Below are positions 1 through 7,736 of a stretch of DNA of 64,000 bases, piece by piece; position 1 is the first letter of the stretch; each line of letters begins with the position of its first letter. The notes below the pieces were generated by a model, which was not told the DNA's origin, did no database searches, and saw only the letters and a program-made list of their open reading frames with translations. Origin of the DNA: an uncultured Eubacteriales bacterium (GTDB lineage: Bacteria > Bacillota > Clostridia > Christensenellales > CAG-917); contig URIZ01000005.1 in assembly GCA_900548005.1 (NCBI GenBank), forward strand, positions 18,676 to 82,675, read 5' to 3'. Position numbers and translations under genes: made by a program.

Positions 1-15
1 CAGACAAGAAAAGAG

Positions 16-47
16 ATAATTGCATGCCTCGGCGTGCAATTATTTTT
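16..47 (+). terminator. Rho-independent terminator of an upstream gene
   Basis: A 13-bp stem (16-28 with 31-43, one G-T pair, tiny loop) is followed directly by a run of T. It would end transcription entering from the left edge, before the nucleoside cluster. Confidence 0.8.
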
Positions 48-144
48 GCGATTAGGTCTTTTTTTCTTTGTCAATATGTAGTATAATATACTTCAGCAAA
101 AAACCGCGCGCCTTGCGTGCGCGAAGATAAAGGGGTTAATTTTT

Positions 145-1446
145 ATGAGAATGTACGACATTATCCGCAAAAAACGCGACGGCGGAGAGCTTACAACGCA
201 AGAGATAAAGTTTTTCATCGACGGATACGTAAAGGGCGAGATTCCCGACTATCAGGCGTCGGCTTTGCTCATGGCGATCTTTTTCAATGGCATGAATTTC
301 CAAGAGACCGCCGATCTTACGTTTGCCGTGCGTGACTCTGGACAACGTCTTGATTTTTCGGCAATCAAGGGCATTCGCGTTGACAAGCACTCCACGGGCG
401 GCGTGGGTGACAAGACAAGCCTTGTGGTTGCGCCGCTTGTTGCGTCTTTGGGCGTGAAAGTGGCAAAGATGAGCGGACGCGGACTCGGACATACGGGCGG
501 CACGATTGACAAGCTCGAAGCAATCCCCGGGTTTAGAACAGACCTTTCCGAAGAAGAATTTTTGAACAACGTCAACCAAATCGGCGTGTGTATCGTGGGA
601 CAAAACAAGGATCTCGCGCCTGCCGACAAGAAGTTGTACGCACTTCGTGACGTCACGGCAACGGTGGACAGTCTTCCGCTTGTGGTATCGTCCATTATGG
701 GCAAAAAACTTGCCGCCGACGACGATTGCATCGTGCTTGACGTCAAGACGGGCAGCGGCGCGTTTGCAAAATCGCTCGAAGACAGCCGCACGCTTGCAAA
801 GGTGATGGTGGACATCGGCAAACAAGCGGGCAAAAAGATGCTTGCGCTCATCACGGATATGGACAGACCGCTCGGCAACGCAATCGGCAACACGCTCGAA
901 GTGAAAGAGGCTATCGACACTCTCAACGGTCACGGCCCTGAAGATTTCACCGAGATCTGCGTCATTCTTGCCACAAACATGCTCTATCTTGCGGGCAAAG
1001 GCAGCATGGAAGAGTGTGAAAATATGGTCAAGGCGGCAATCGCCGACAAGCGCGCGCTCGACACGTTCAAGAAAATGGTCGTTGCGCAAGGCGGCGACGT
1101 GAGTTTTATCGATAATCCCGACAAATTTGCGACCGCTCCGCACAAGAGAAGCGTCAAGGCGCAAAAGAGCGGATATATCCACCACGTTGACACCGAAGGT
1201 TACGGCATATCCAGCCTTTTGCTCGGCGCGGGCAGAAACACAAAGGAAGAAAACATAGACTTTGCCGCCGGCATCGTTCTAAAAAAGAAGACGGGCGACT
1301 ACGTCAAAGAAGGCGAAGAATTGTGCGTGATGTACACCTCGGACGAAAAGAGATTTGACGGGGCGGTCAACAAGTTCTATGAATCCACCGTGATTTTGAG
1401 CGACGAGCCGAAAAAGAGACCGCTCGTGCTTGACAGAGTGGAATAA
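145..1446 (+). CDS. pdp: Pyrimidine-nucleoside phosphorylase
   Basis: This enzyme splits uridine, thymidine or deoxyuridine with phosphate into a free base and (deoxy)ribose-1-phosphate, in the cytoplasm. The 433-residue protein has the usual family length. It carries the thymidine/pyrimidine phosphorylase signature SGRGLGHTGGTIDKLE at residues 110-125 and the phosphate-binding stretch KHSTGGVGDK at 81-90. The ATG at 145 follows an AGGGG ribosome site; a TATAAT at 82-87 could be its -10 box, though no good -35 is visible. It is the first gene of a co-directional nucleoside salvage cluster, and its sugar-1-phosphate product is the substrate of the deoB product downstream. The broad-specificity (pdp) rather than thymidine-only (deoA) call rests on the Firmicute context and is less certain than the family. 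Confidence 0.95.
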   Translation: MRMYDIIRKKRDGGELTTQEIKFFIDGYVKGEIPDYQASALLMAIFFNGMNFQETADLTFAVRDSGQRLDFSAIKGIRVDKHSTGGVGDKTSLVVAPLVASLGVKVAKMSGRGLGHTGGTIDKLEAIPGFRTDLSEEEFLNNVNQIGVCIVGQNKDLAPADKKLYALRDVTATVDSLPLVVSSIMGKKLAADDDCIVLDVKTGSGAFAKSLEDSRTLAKVMVDIGKQAGKKMLALITDMDRPLGNAIGNTLEVKEAIDTLNGHGPEDFTEICVILATNMLYLAGKGSMEECENMVKAAIADKRALDTFKKMVVAQGGDVSFIDNPDKFATAPHKRSVKAQKSGYIHHVDTEGYGISSLLLGAGRNTKEENIDFAAGIVLKKKTGDYVKEGEELCVMYTSDEKRFDGAVNKFYESTVILSDEPKKRPLVLDRVE

Positions 1447-1545
1447 ACTCGGCACGGAATGCACTCTGTGTCGCAGATACTCTGTGTGGCATACACTTGG
1501 TGCTACATACACTCGGTGTGCATAAACTCGGCGCAGTATAACTCA
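1445..1545. repeat. Degenerate tandem repeat after pdp
   Basis: About six imperfect 15-18 nt units follow the pdp stop, each built around ACTCGGTGTGCATACA-like words (for example CACTCTGTGT, ACTTGGTGCTACATACA, ACTCGGTGTGCATAAA). There is no ORF and no clear terminator. The rest of the 221-nt gap to tdk is A/T-rich with nothing recognisable. Confidence 0.5.
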
Positions 1546-1667
1546 ATCAAAAACAAAAAATGCGCGATATTTGGATAAAAATGCCGATTTTCTCGGATTT
1601 TTGGCGGAATTTCGGCACAATCGCGCGCATTTGGCAATAAAAACAACAATAAGTATCGGAAACACAA

Positions 1668-2264
1668 ATGGCGAAATTGTATTTTAAGTTCGGAGCAATG
1701 GGCTGTTCAAAGACGGCGCAAGCACTCATCACAAAGTTCAATTATGAAGAGCGCGGCATGAAGGTGCTTCTTTTGAAGCCCGCAGTTGACAATCGCGACG
1801 GCGAAACAATCACAAAATCTCGCATAGGTTTGCAAGCGCAAGCCCTTGCCGTCAGAGATGACGAAGATTTGAATGCATTATACAAGCGCGCATACTCGGC
1901 GTGCAACGTGGTCATCGTTGACGAATGTCAATTTTTGACGCCCGAACAGGTTGACCAATTGGGACAAATCGTGATAGACTTCAACGTTCCGGTGCTTTGC
2001 TTTGGGCTTGCAACCGATTTCACCACGCACATGTTCCCGGGAAGTAAACGCCTTTTTGAGATTGCCGAATCCATAAGCGAGATCAAATCCGTGTGCAAGT
2101 GCGGCGCAAAAGCCACCGTCAACGCACGTATGGACGATCACGGCAACATCGTCTTCAAGGGAGAACAAGTGTGTCTTGGCGGCAACGATCGCTACATTGC
2201 TATGTGCAGAAAGTGCTGGCTCAAGAAAAAAGCCGAGCAAGAAGCCAAGGGCTTGTATTTGTAA
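1668..2264 (+). CDS. tdk: Thymidine kinase (type II)
   Basis: Phosphorylates thymidine (and deoxyuridine) to dTMP using ATP. The 198-residue protein shows an N-terminal P-loop region GAMGCSKT (residues 9-16), the Walker B/lasso segment VIVDECQFL with the presumed catalytic Glu86, and a C-terminal zinc site made by C143/C145 and C180/C183. The P-loop is unusual: most members have G-x-M-x-S-G-K-S/T, whereas here the last glycine is serine (C-S-K-T). It sits 9 nt upstream of udk, so the two kinases are probably cotranscribed. Salvage by Tdk competes with breakdown by Pdp and DeoC in the same cluster. Confidence 0.93.
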   Translation: MAKLYFKFGAMGCSKTAQALITKFNYEERGMKVLLLKPAVDNRDGETITKSRIGLQAQALAVRDDEDLNALYKRAYSACNVVIVDECQFLTPEQVDQLGQIVIDFNVPVLCFGLATDFTTHMFPGSKRLFEIAESISEIKSVCKCGAKATVNARMDDHGNIVFKGEQVCLGGNDRYIAMCRKCWLKKKAEQEAKGLYL

Positions 2265-2273
2265 GGAGCGAAA

Positions 2274-2894
2274 ATGAGCAGTATCGTCATAGGCATAGCA
2301 GGCGGCACGGGCAGCGGCAAAACCACTCTCGCAAAAAGGATTCACAAAGCGTTTGGCAAAGACAGCGTCATGCTCAGCATGGACTGCTATTACAAGGACA
2401 ACGGCGATATGCCGTATGAAGAGCGTTGCAAGATCAACTACGATCATCCCGATTCGCTCGATATGGACTTGCTTGTGGAGCATATTGAAAAGCTCAAACG
2501 CGGCGAAACGATATATCATCCCACCTACGATTTTTCCACACACTCTCGCTGCGACGAATGGATAGAAACAAAAAGCGCGAAAGTGGTCATCATCGAAGGT
2601 ATCATGGCATTTCAAAACCCGAAAATCGTCAAGATGCTTGACATCAAGATATACGTTGACACGGACGCGGACGTGAGAATCATAAGACGTATCTTGCGCG
2701 ACGTGAACGAGAGAGGCAGAAGTCTTGACTCGGTTGTCAAACAGTATCTCACCACGGTCAAGCCGATGCACGAGCATTTCATCGAGCCGAGCAAGCGTCT
2801 TGCCGACGTCATAGTGCCCGAAGGCGGACACAACAACGTTGCATACGACATGATCGTCAACGCAATCATGCGCCGAATTGCCACCGAGCAATAA
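2274..2894 (+). CDS. udk: Uridine kinase
   Basis: Phosphorylates uridine and cytidine to UMP/CMP. The 206-residue protein matches bacterial Udk in length, has the P-loop GGTGSGKT at residues 10-17, a DCYYKD substrate segment near residue 40 and the YDHPDSLDMDLL stretch expected in this family. AAGGAG lies 6 nt before the ATG, 9 nt after the tdk stop. It belongs to the salvage branch of the cluster. Confidence 0.95.
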   Translation: MSSIVIGIAGGTGSGKTTLAKRIHKAFGKDSVMLSMDCYYKDNGDMPYEERCKINYDHPDSLDMDLLVEHIEKLKRGETIYHPTYDFSTHSRCDEWIETKSAKVVIIEGIMAFQNPKIVKMLDIKIYVDTDADVRIIRRILRDVNERGRSLDSVVKQYLTTVKPMHEHFIEPSKRLADVIVPEGGHNNVAYDMIVNAIMRRIATEQ

Positions 2895-2931
2895 ACATAC
2901 GGCAGAAAAGCGAACGGCGGGGATTTGCGAT

Positions 2932-3080
2932 AAAACACGATAAGTGTTGCAATTGCGCCGAAAAATGCAAAAAACGAGCGAAAGCCGCCGAAAATGCCTG
3001 CGATAAGGTGATACAAAAACACGATATGTGTTGCGTGGCAGTGCAAATCAATAATAAACAAGTAAAAACACGAAATGTGT
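2932..3080. promoter_or_regulatory. Three AAAACACGATATGTGT-type dyads upstream of psuG
   Basis: The 240-nt gap between udk and psuG contains three near-identical sites at 2932-2950, 3016-3034 and 3065-3080. Each reads AAAACAC-GA(T/A)A(A/T)-GTGT, a short ACAC/GTGT dyad; the first two also share a following TGC. Repeated dyads ahead of a sugar/nucleoside gene could be operator sites. No dedicated regulator gene is adjacent, so the assignment is an inference. Confidence 0.4.
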
Positions 3081-3134
3081 ATTGATGTATGACAAAGCAA
3101 AAAACGGAAAGAAAACGATAAGGGAAAAAAGAAA

Positions 3135-4055
3135 ATGAATTGCACAATTAAGATTTCCGAAGAAGTGAAAAAAGCGATAGCGGACGGCAAACCTGTGGTT
3201 GCGCTTGAATCGACAATCATATCTCACGGCATGCCTTATCCCAAGAACGTGGAAACCGCGCTACTTGTGGAAAAGACGGTGAGAGACAACGGCGTAATCC
3301 CTGCAACGATTGCAATCATACAAGGCGTGATAACCGTCGGTTGCTCAAAAGAAGAAATCGAGCATCTCGGCAAGGCGGGGTTGTCTGTCACAAAAACGTC
3401 AAGACGTGACGTGCCGTTTGTCGTGTCAAAGGGGCTTGACGGAGCGACAACGGTTGCGACAACGATGATGTTTGCAGCAATGGCAGGCATCAAGGTGTTT
3501 GCCACGGGCGGCATCGGCGGCGTGCATAGGGGAGCGGAAACGACAATGGATATATCCGCCGACCTTGAAGAACTTGCAAGAACGCCCGTCAACGTGGTGT
3601 GCGCCGGCGCAAAGAGCATACTCGACTTGGGACTTACCCTTGAATATCTCGAAACAAAGGGCGTTGCTGTTGTGGGATACGGCACGGACGAATTGCCTGC
3701 GTTTTTCACGTCAAAGAGCGGATACAAGCTCACTCAGCGTATGGACACGGCAAGTGAAGTGGCAAGCGCAATCTATGCAAAAGACGCGCTTTCGCTTGGC
3801 GGTGGTATGCTGATATGCAATCCTATCCCCGAGGAGTATTCCATGGACGCGGACTACATCGAAAGCGTCATAAAGCAAGCGGTGAAAGAAGCGGACGAAA
3901 AGGGCGTCAAGGGCAAGGACATCACGCCGTTTTTGCTTGACAAAATCCAAAAAATCACGGGCGGCGAGAGCCTTGAAAGCAACATAAAACTTGTGCTTAA
4001 CAATGCTGTCGTGGCATCAAAAATTGCGCTGGAGCTGTCAAAACTCGGCAAATAA
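3135..4055 (+). CDS. psuG: Pseudouridine-5'-phosphate glycosidase
   Basis: Reversibly cleaves pseudouridine 5'-phosphate to uracil and ribose-5-phosphate, letting the cell use pseudouridine from RNA turnover. The 306-residue protein has the family's usual size and typical segments: ALESTIISHGMPYP near the N-terminus, TKTSRRD, FATGGIGGVHRG and the C-terminal TPFLLDKI. No psuK (pseudouridine kinase) is present; the udk product next door is not known to replace it, so the kinase is probably elsewhere. The ATG at 3135 follows an AAGGGAAAA ribosome site. Confidence 0.93.
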   Translation: MNCTIKISEEVKKAIADGKPVVALESTIISHGMPYPKNVETALLVEKTVRDNGVIPATIAIIQGVITVGCSKEEIEHLGKAGLSVTKTSRRDVPFVVSKGLDGATTVATTMMFAAMAGIKVFATGGIGGVHRGAETTMDISADLEELARTPVNVVCAGAKSILDLGLTLEYLETKGVAVVGYGTDELPAFFTSKSGYKLTQRMDTASEVASAIYAKDALSLGGGMLICNPIPEEYSMDADYIESVIKQAVKEADEKGVKGKDITPFLLDKIQKITGGESLESNIKLVLNNAVVASKIALELSKLGK

Positions 4056-4220
4056 CGGCAAAAATCGCCGCAAAAAATGCCTAAAAACCACTGCACAAGC
4101 GATTGGCAGGAAATTTGGCGAATAAATATATACAAAAAACTGCAAATAAACATAAATATAGACAAAAATTACAAAGTTGAAATACAAAGCAAAATATCAA
4201 CAAAAAGGAAGGATACAATT

Positions 4221-4892
4221 ATGGACGTGAAAACCATTCTCAGCAAATGCGACCACACTTTGCTTGCGCAGACTGCGACTTGGCAAGATATAAAGGCGAT
4301 TTGCGACGACGGCATGAAGTATCGCACGGCATCGGTGTGCATCCCCCCGTGCTATGTCAAACAGGCAAAAGAATACGTGGGCGATGGGCTTGCAATTTGC
4401 ACCGTCATCGGCTTCCCGAACGGCTACAACACCACGGCGGTGAAGGAGTTTGAAACAATCGACGCACTCAAAAACGGTGCGGACGAGATCGATATGGTCA
4501 TCAACATCGGCGCGCTCAAAGCAGGGGACGACGAATACGTGTTAAATGAAATCAAGACGCTCAAAAAAGCGTGCGGCGACAAGATCTTGAAGGTCATCAT
4601 CGAGACTTGCCTTTTGACTGACGACGAGAAGGTGAAAATGTGCCATATCGTCACCGAGGCGGGCGCGGATTTCATCAAGACGTCCACGGGCTTTTCAACG
4701 TCGGGCGCAACGTTTGCCGACATCAAGCTGTTCTCGGAAAACATTGGCGAGGGCGTAAAGATGAAGGCGGCAGGCGGCATATCGTCCATGGCAGACGCAG
4801 AGGAGTTTATAAGACTCGGCGCAGAAAGACTTGGCACAAGCCGCATCGTGAAAATCGTCAAAAAGCAAGAAGCGGAAGACGGCTCGTATTGA
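4221..4892 (+). CDS. deoC: Deoxyribose-phosphate aldolase
   Basis: Splits 2-deoxyribose-5-phosphate into acetaldehyde and glyceraldehyde-3-phosphate, the last step of deoxynucleoside breakdown. The ATG at 4221, 8 nt after GGAAGG, gives 223 residues; an in-frame extension back to 4077 is open but lacks a ribosome site and family similarity. The Schiff-base lysine is K153 in FIKTSTGF, with D91 and K182 as the partner residues expected from E. coli DeoC (D102, K201). It receives its substrate from the deoB product encoded 1.1 kb downstream. Confidence 0.95.
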   Translation: MDVKTILSKCDHTLLAQTATWQDIKAICDDGMKYRTASVCIPPCYVKQAKEYVGDGLAICTVIGFPNGYNTTAVKEFETIDALKNGADEIDMVINIGALKAGDDEYVLNEIKTLKKACGDKILKVIIETCLLTDDEKVKMCHIVTEAGADFIKTSTGFSTSGATFADIKLFSENIGEGVKMKAAGGISSMADAEEFIRLGAERLGTSRIVKIVKKQEAEDGSY

Positions 4893-5163
4893 GAATAGAG
4901 CAAAGACGCAACAGCGCTCAATGCCTTGAAAAAGGGCAGGGAGCGACGTGTGAAAATGTGAGCAAGCAAGAAAAAAGTCTTGTGAACAAGTGAGCAATCA
5001 AGGCGACAAAGTCTTGTGAAATATGCGAATATGTGCATATACGATTTGACAAAAAATCACGTATGCAAATATGCGCAAACTTGCCAAAACGAGAGTTTAT
5101 GCACACAAAAGCATATATACAACTGTCGATTTGGCAAACAAAATAAATTTACGGAGAAAAATT

Positions 5164-5871
5164 ATGGCAGTTCCAACCCCACACATAACAGCAAAACTCG
5201 GCGATTTCGCAGATACCGTGCTTATGCCGGGCGATCCCCTTCGCGCAAAGTTTATCGCGGAGAATTTCCTTGAAGACGCGGTGCTTGTCAACAACGTGCG
5301 CGGAGTCAACGGCTATACGGGCTTTTACAAATGCAAGCGCGTTTCCGTGATGGCATCGGGCATGGGGCAACCCTCGATCGGCATCTATTCGTATGAGCTT
5401 TTCAACTTCTATGACGTGAAAAACATCATTCGTATCGGCTCGTGCGGCTCTTTTGACAAGGACTTGCACGCAAGAGACATCATCATCGCAATGGGCGCAT
5501 GCACCAACGGAAACTATGCGATGCAATACAATCTCCCCGGCACGTTCTGCCCCATTGCAGACTTCGATCTCGTGCGCAGAGCAGCAGAGCTTTGTGAGCA
5601 AAAAGGCGTAAATTTCAAGGTGGGCAACATCTTCTCGTCCGACATTTTCTACGACGACGCAAACAGCGGTATGGAATGGGCAAAGATGGGTGTTCTCGGC
5701 GTGGAAATGGAATCCGCAGCACTCTATTGCAATGCGGCAAGAGCGGGCAAAAAGGCTCTTTGTATCTGCACGGTCAGCGACAGCTTTATCTATCCCGAAG
5801 AGAACACAACGGCAGAAGAAAGACAAAATTCGTTCACCAAAATGATGGAAATCGCGCTCGAACTTGCGTGA
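5164..5871 (+). CDS. deoD: Purine-nucleoside phosphorylase (DeoD type)
   Basis: Phosphorolysis of purine (deoxy)nucleosides to base and (deoxy)ribose-1-phosphate; family members are hexamers. The chosen ATG (GGAG 9 nt upstream) gives 235 residues and the classic N-terminus M-A-V-P-T-P-H-I. Seen in the sequence: MPGDPLRAKFIAENF, SGMGQPSIGIYSYELF, the substrate-binding EMESAALY and the catalytic Asp in CTVSDSF. An upstream in-frame extension to 5071 has no family support. The 270-nt gap before it holds a duplicated AAAGTCTTGTGAA word but no gene. Confidence 0.95.
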   Translation: MAVPTPHITAKLGDFADTVLMPGDPLRAKFIAENFLEDAVLVNNVRGVNGYTGFYKCKRVSVMASGMGQPSIGIYSYELFNFYDVKNIIRIGSCGSFDKDLHARDIIIAMGACTNGNYAMQYNLPGTFCPIADFDLVRRAAELCEQKGVNFKVGNIFSSDIFYDDANSGMEWAKMGVLGVEMESAALYCNAARAGKKALCICTVSDSFIYPEENTTAEERQNSFTKMMEIALELA

Positions 5872-5991
5872 AATTGTGACAACAAAAACACGTAAACAGG
5901 CGCAATAAACGCAAATATTGCAAAACGCACAACATTTTTCATTTGACAATCGGCATATAGGCGTGGCTTTTTGCCGACAAAAAGGAGAATT

Positions 5992-7158
5992 ATGAGCAAA
6001 AGAGTTTTTATTATCGTGCTTGACAGCTGCGGTTGCGGCGAAATGCCCGACGCGCACCTTTGGCACGACGAAGGCAGCAATACGCTGGGCGTTATAAGAA
6101 AAGATCCGCACTTTTCTTGCCCCAATCTCGTGGATTTGGGCTTGTTCAACATAGACACGGTGGGCGGCGGAGTGGCAAACCCGAAAGGCAGTTTCGCACG
6201 TATGAAAGAGACATCGATGGGCAAGGACACCACAATCGGACATTGGGAAATTGCGGGCATCATCTCACCAAAGCCGCTTCCGACCTATCCCGACGGATTC
6301 CCCAAAGAAGTCATTGATGAGTTTGAAAGATGTACGGGGCGCAAAACGCTTTGCAACAAGCCGTACTCGGGCACGGAAGTGATCAAGGACTACGGCAAAG
6401 AGAGTGTGGAAACGGGCGCGCTTATCGTATACACGTCTGCCGACAGCGTGTTTCAAATCGCCGCGCACGAAGATGTCGTGCCGGTTGAGCAGTTGTACAA
6501 GTATTGCGAAATCGCGCGCGAGATGTTGCAGGGCGAACACGGTGTGGGCAGGGTGATCGCTCGCCCGTTCAACGGCGAATGGCCGTACACTCGCACCCCC
6601 AACAGACACGATTTTTCGCTTGTTCCGCCGCATACGACCATGCTTGACGTGCTAAAATCAAACGGACTTGCTACCATATCCGTTGGCAAAATATACGACA
6701 TTTTCGCAGGCAAAGGCGTGAGTGAGTCCAACCGCACCACAAGCAATACAAACGGCATGGAAGTGACGCTCGACATCCAAAAACGCGATTTTGAAGGGCT
6801 TTGCTTTGTCAATCTCGTGGATTTCGATATGAAGTACGGCCATCGCAACGACATCGCAGGTTATGCCAACGCCATGACGGAATTTGACGTGCAACTCGGC
6901 CGGTTTTTGCCCGAGATGCAAGACGACGACGTGCTTATCATCACGGCGGATCACGGCTGCGATCCCTCAACTCCGTCCACCGACCACTCGCGCGAATACG
7001 TGCCGATGATAATTTGCGGCAAGCATATCAAGAGCGGCGTCAATCTCGGCACTCGTCCCACTTTTGCGGACATCAGCGCAACGGTGCTGGACTATCTCGG
7101 GGTTGACAAACAGGATACGAAAGGCGAGAGTTTCCTTGCCGACGTGCTTGAAAAATGA
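5992..7158 (+). CDS. deoB: Phosphopentomutase
   Basis: Interconverts (deoxy)ribose-1-phosphate and (deoxy)ribose-5-phosphate, linking the phosphorylases (Pdp, DeoD) to DeoC and the pentose phosphate pathway. The 388-residue protein belongs to the alkaline-phosphatase-like metalloenzymes: metal-binding Asp in VLDSCGCGEMPDA near residue 10, the phosphorylated Thr region KDTTIGHWEI, and the C-terminal metal ligands in TADHGCDP and TDHSRE. The ATG at 5992 follows AAAGGAG at ideal distance, which decides against the longer ORF from 5971. Its stop lies just before the cdd start. Confidence 0.95.
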   Translation: MSKRVFIIVLDSCGCGEMPDAHLWHDEGSNTLGVIRKDPHFSCPNLVDLGLFNIDTVGGGVANPKGSFARMKETSMGKDTTIGHWEIAGIISPKPLPTYPDGFPKEVIDEFERCTGRKTLCNKPYSGTEVIKDYGKESVETGALIVYTSADSVFQIAAHEDVVPVEQLYKYCEIAREMLQGEHGVGRVIARPFNGEWPYTRTPNRHDFSLVPPHTTMLDVLKSNGLATISVGKIYDIFAGKGVSESNRTTSNTNGMEVTLDIQKRDFEGLCFVNLVDFDMKYGHRNDIAGYANAMTEFDVQLGRFLPEMQDDDVLIITADHGCDPSTPSTDHSREYVPMIICGKHIKSGVNLGTRPTFADISATVLDYLGVDKQDTKGESFLADVLEK

Positions 7159-7169
7159 CGGAGAGAGTT

Positions 7170-7574
7170 ATGACGGACTTCAAACAACTCATGAGCCTTG
7201 CCGACGATATGCGTGCTTTTTCGCACGCGCCGTACTCCGATTTCAGAGTGGGGGCGGCTCTTGTGGGCAAGAGCGGAAAAATTTATACAGGTTGCAACAT
7301 CGAGAATGCGGCTTTCTCGCCCACGATATGCGCAGAACGCACGGCTTTTGCCAAGGCGGTCAGCGAAGGTGAGAAAGAGTTTGAGTGCATTGCGATTGTC
7401 GGCGGAAGAAGCGGCGAAAGATCTCAAAAGTGCGCTCCTTGCGGAGTGTGCCGCCAAGTCATGTCCGAGTTTTGCGGCGATGACTTCAAGGTGATTCTCG
7501 GCACTCCCGACCACTTTGACGTGTACACGCTAAAAGACTTGTTGCCGCTCACCTTCACAAGCAAAGAGCTGTGA
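7170..7574 (+). CDS. cdd: Cytidine deaminase
   Basis: Deaminates cytidine and deoxycytidine to uridine and deoxyuridine, feeding Pdp. The 134-residue protein has the homotetrameric CDA pattern: APYSDFRVGAAL, CNIENAAFSPTICAER (catalytic Glu and first zinc Cys) and PCGVCRQV (two more zinc Cys). Two ATGs are possible: 7155 overlaps the deoB stop, but 7170 has GGAG 8 nt upstream and gives the usual length, so it is preferred. Last gene of the cluster; no nucleoside transporter is present in the window. Confidence 0.94.
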   Translation: MTDFKQLMSLADDMRAFSHAPYSDFRVGAALVGKSGKIYTGCNIENAAFSPTICAERTAFAKAVSEGEKEFECIAIVGGRSGERSQKCAPCGVCRQVMSEFCGDDFKVILGTPDHFDVYTLKDLLPLTFTSKEL

Positions 7575-7642
7575 GCAACAGGTGGCAGTGAACAATCGAG
7601 AGCCGTGAGCATTTGAGATCTGAACGACTGAAAAGTGTTTAT

Positions 7643-7682
7643 AGAAAAAAGATGAAAGCGATCGCAATATGCGGTCGCTTTC
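7643..7682 (-). terminator. Terminator of the FGGY kinase gene
   Basis: A stem GAAAGCGATCGCA/TGCGGTCGCTTTC (7654-7682) is followed on the minus strand by ATCTTTTTTCT. It lies between the convergent ends of cdd and the kinase gene. On the plus strand there is no T tract, so it fits the minus-strand gene better. Confidence 0.7.
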
Positions 7683-7736
7683 AAATAATGGAGATGAAGA
7701 TTATAGTCTGTTTGCGGTTTGCCGGTTTTGCAAATC

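Noticed and set aside
136..1185. 349-codon minus-strand frame opposite pdp
   Set aside because: Shadow of pdp with Cys/His/Arg-rich nonsense translation and no promoter or ribosome site.
5149..6243. 364-codon minus-strand frame opposite deoD and deoB
   Set aside because: Runs through two well-supported genes and the gap between them; composition is that of a reverse-frame shadow.
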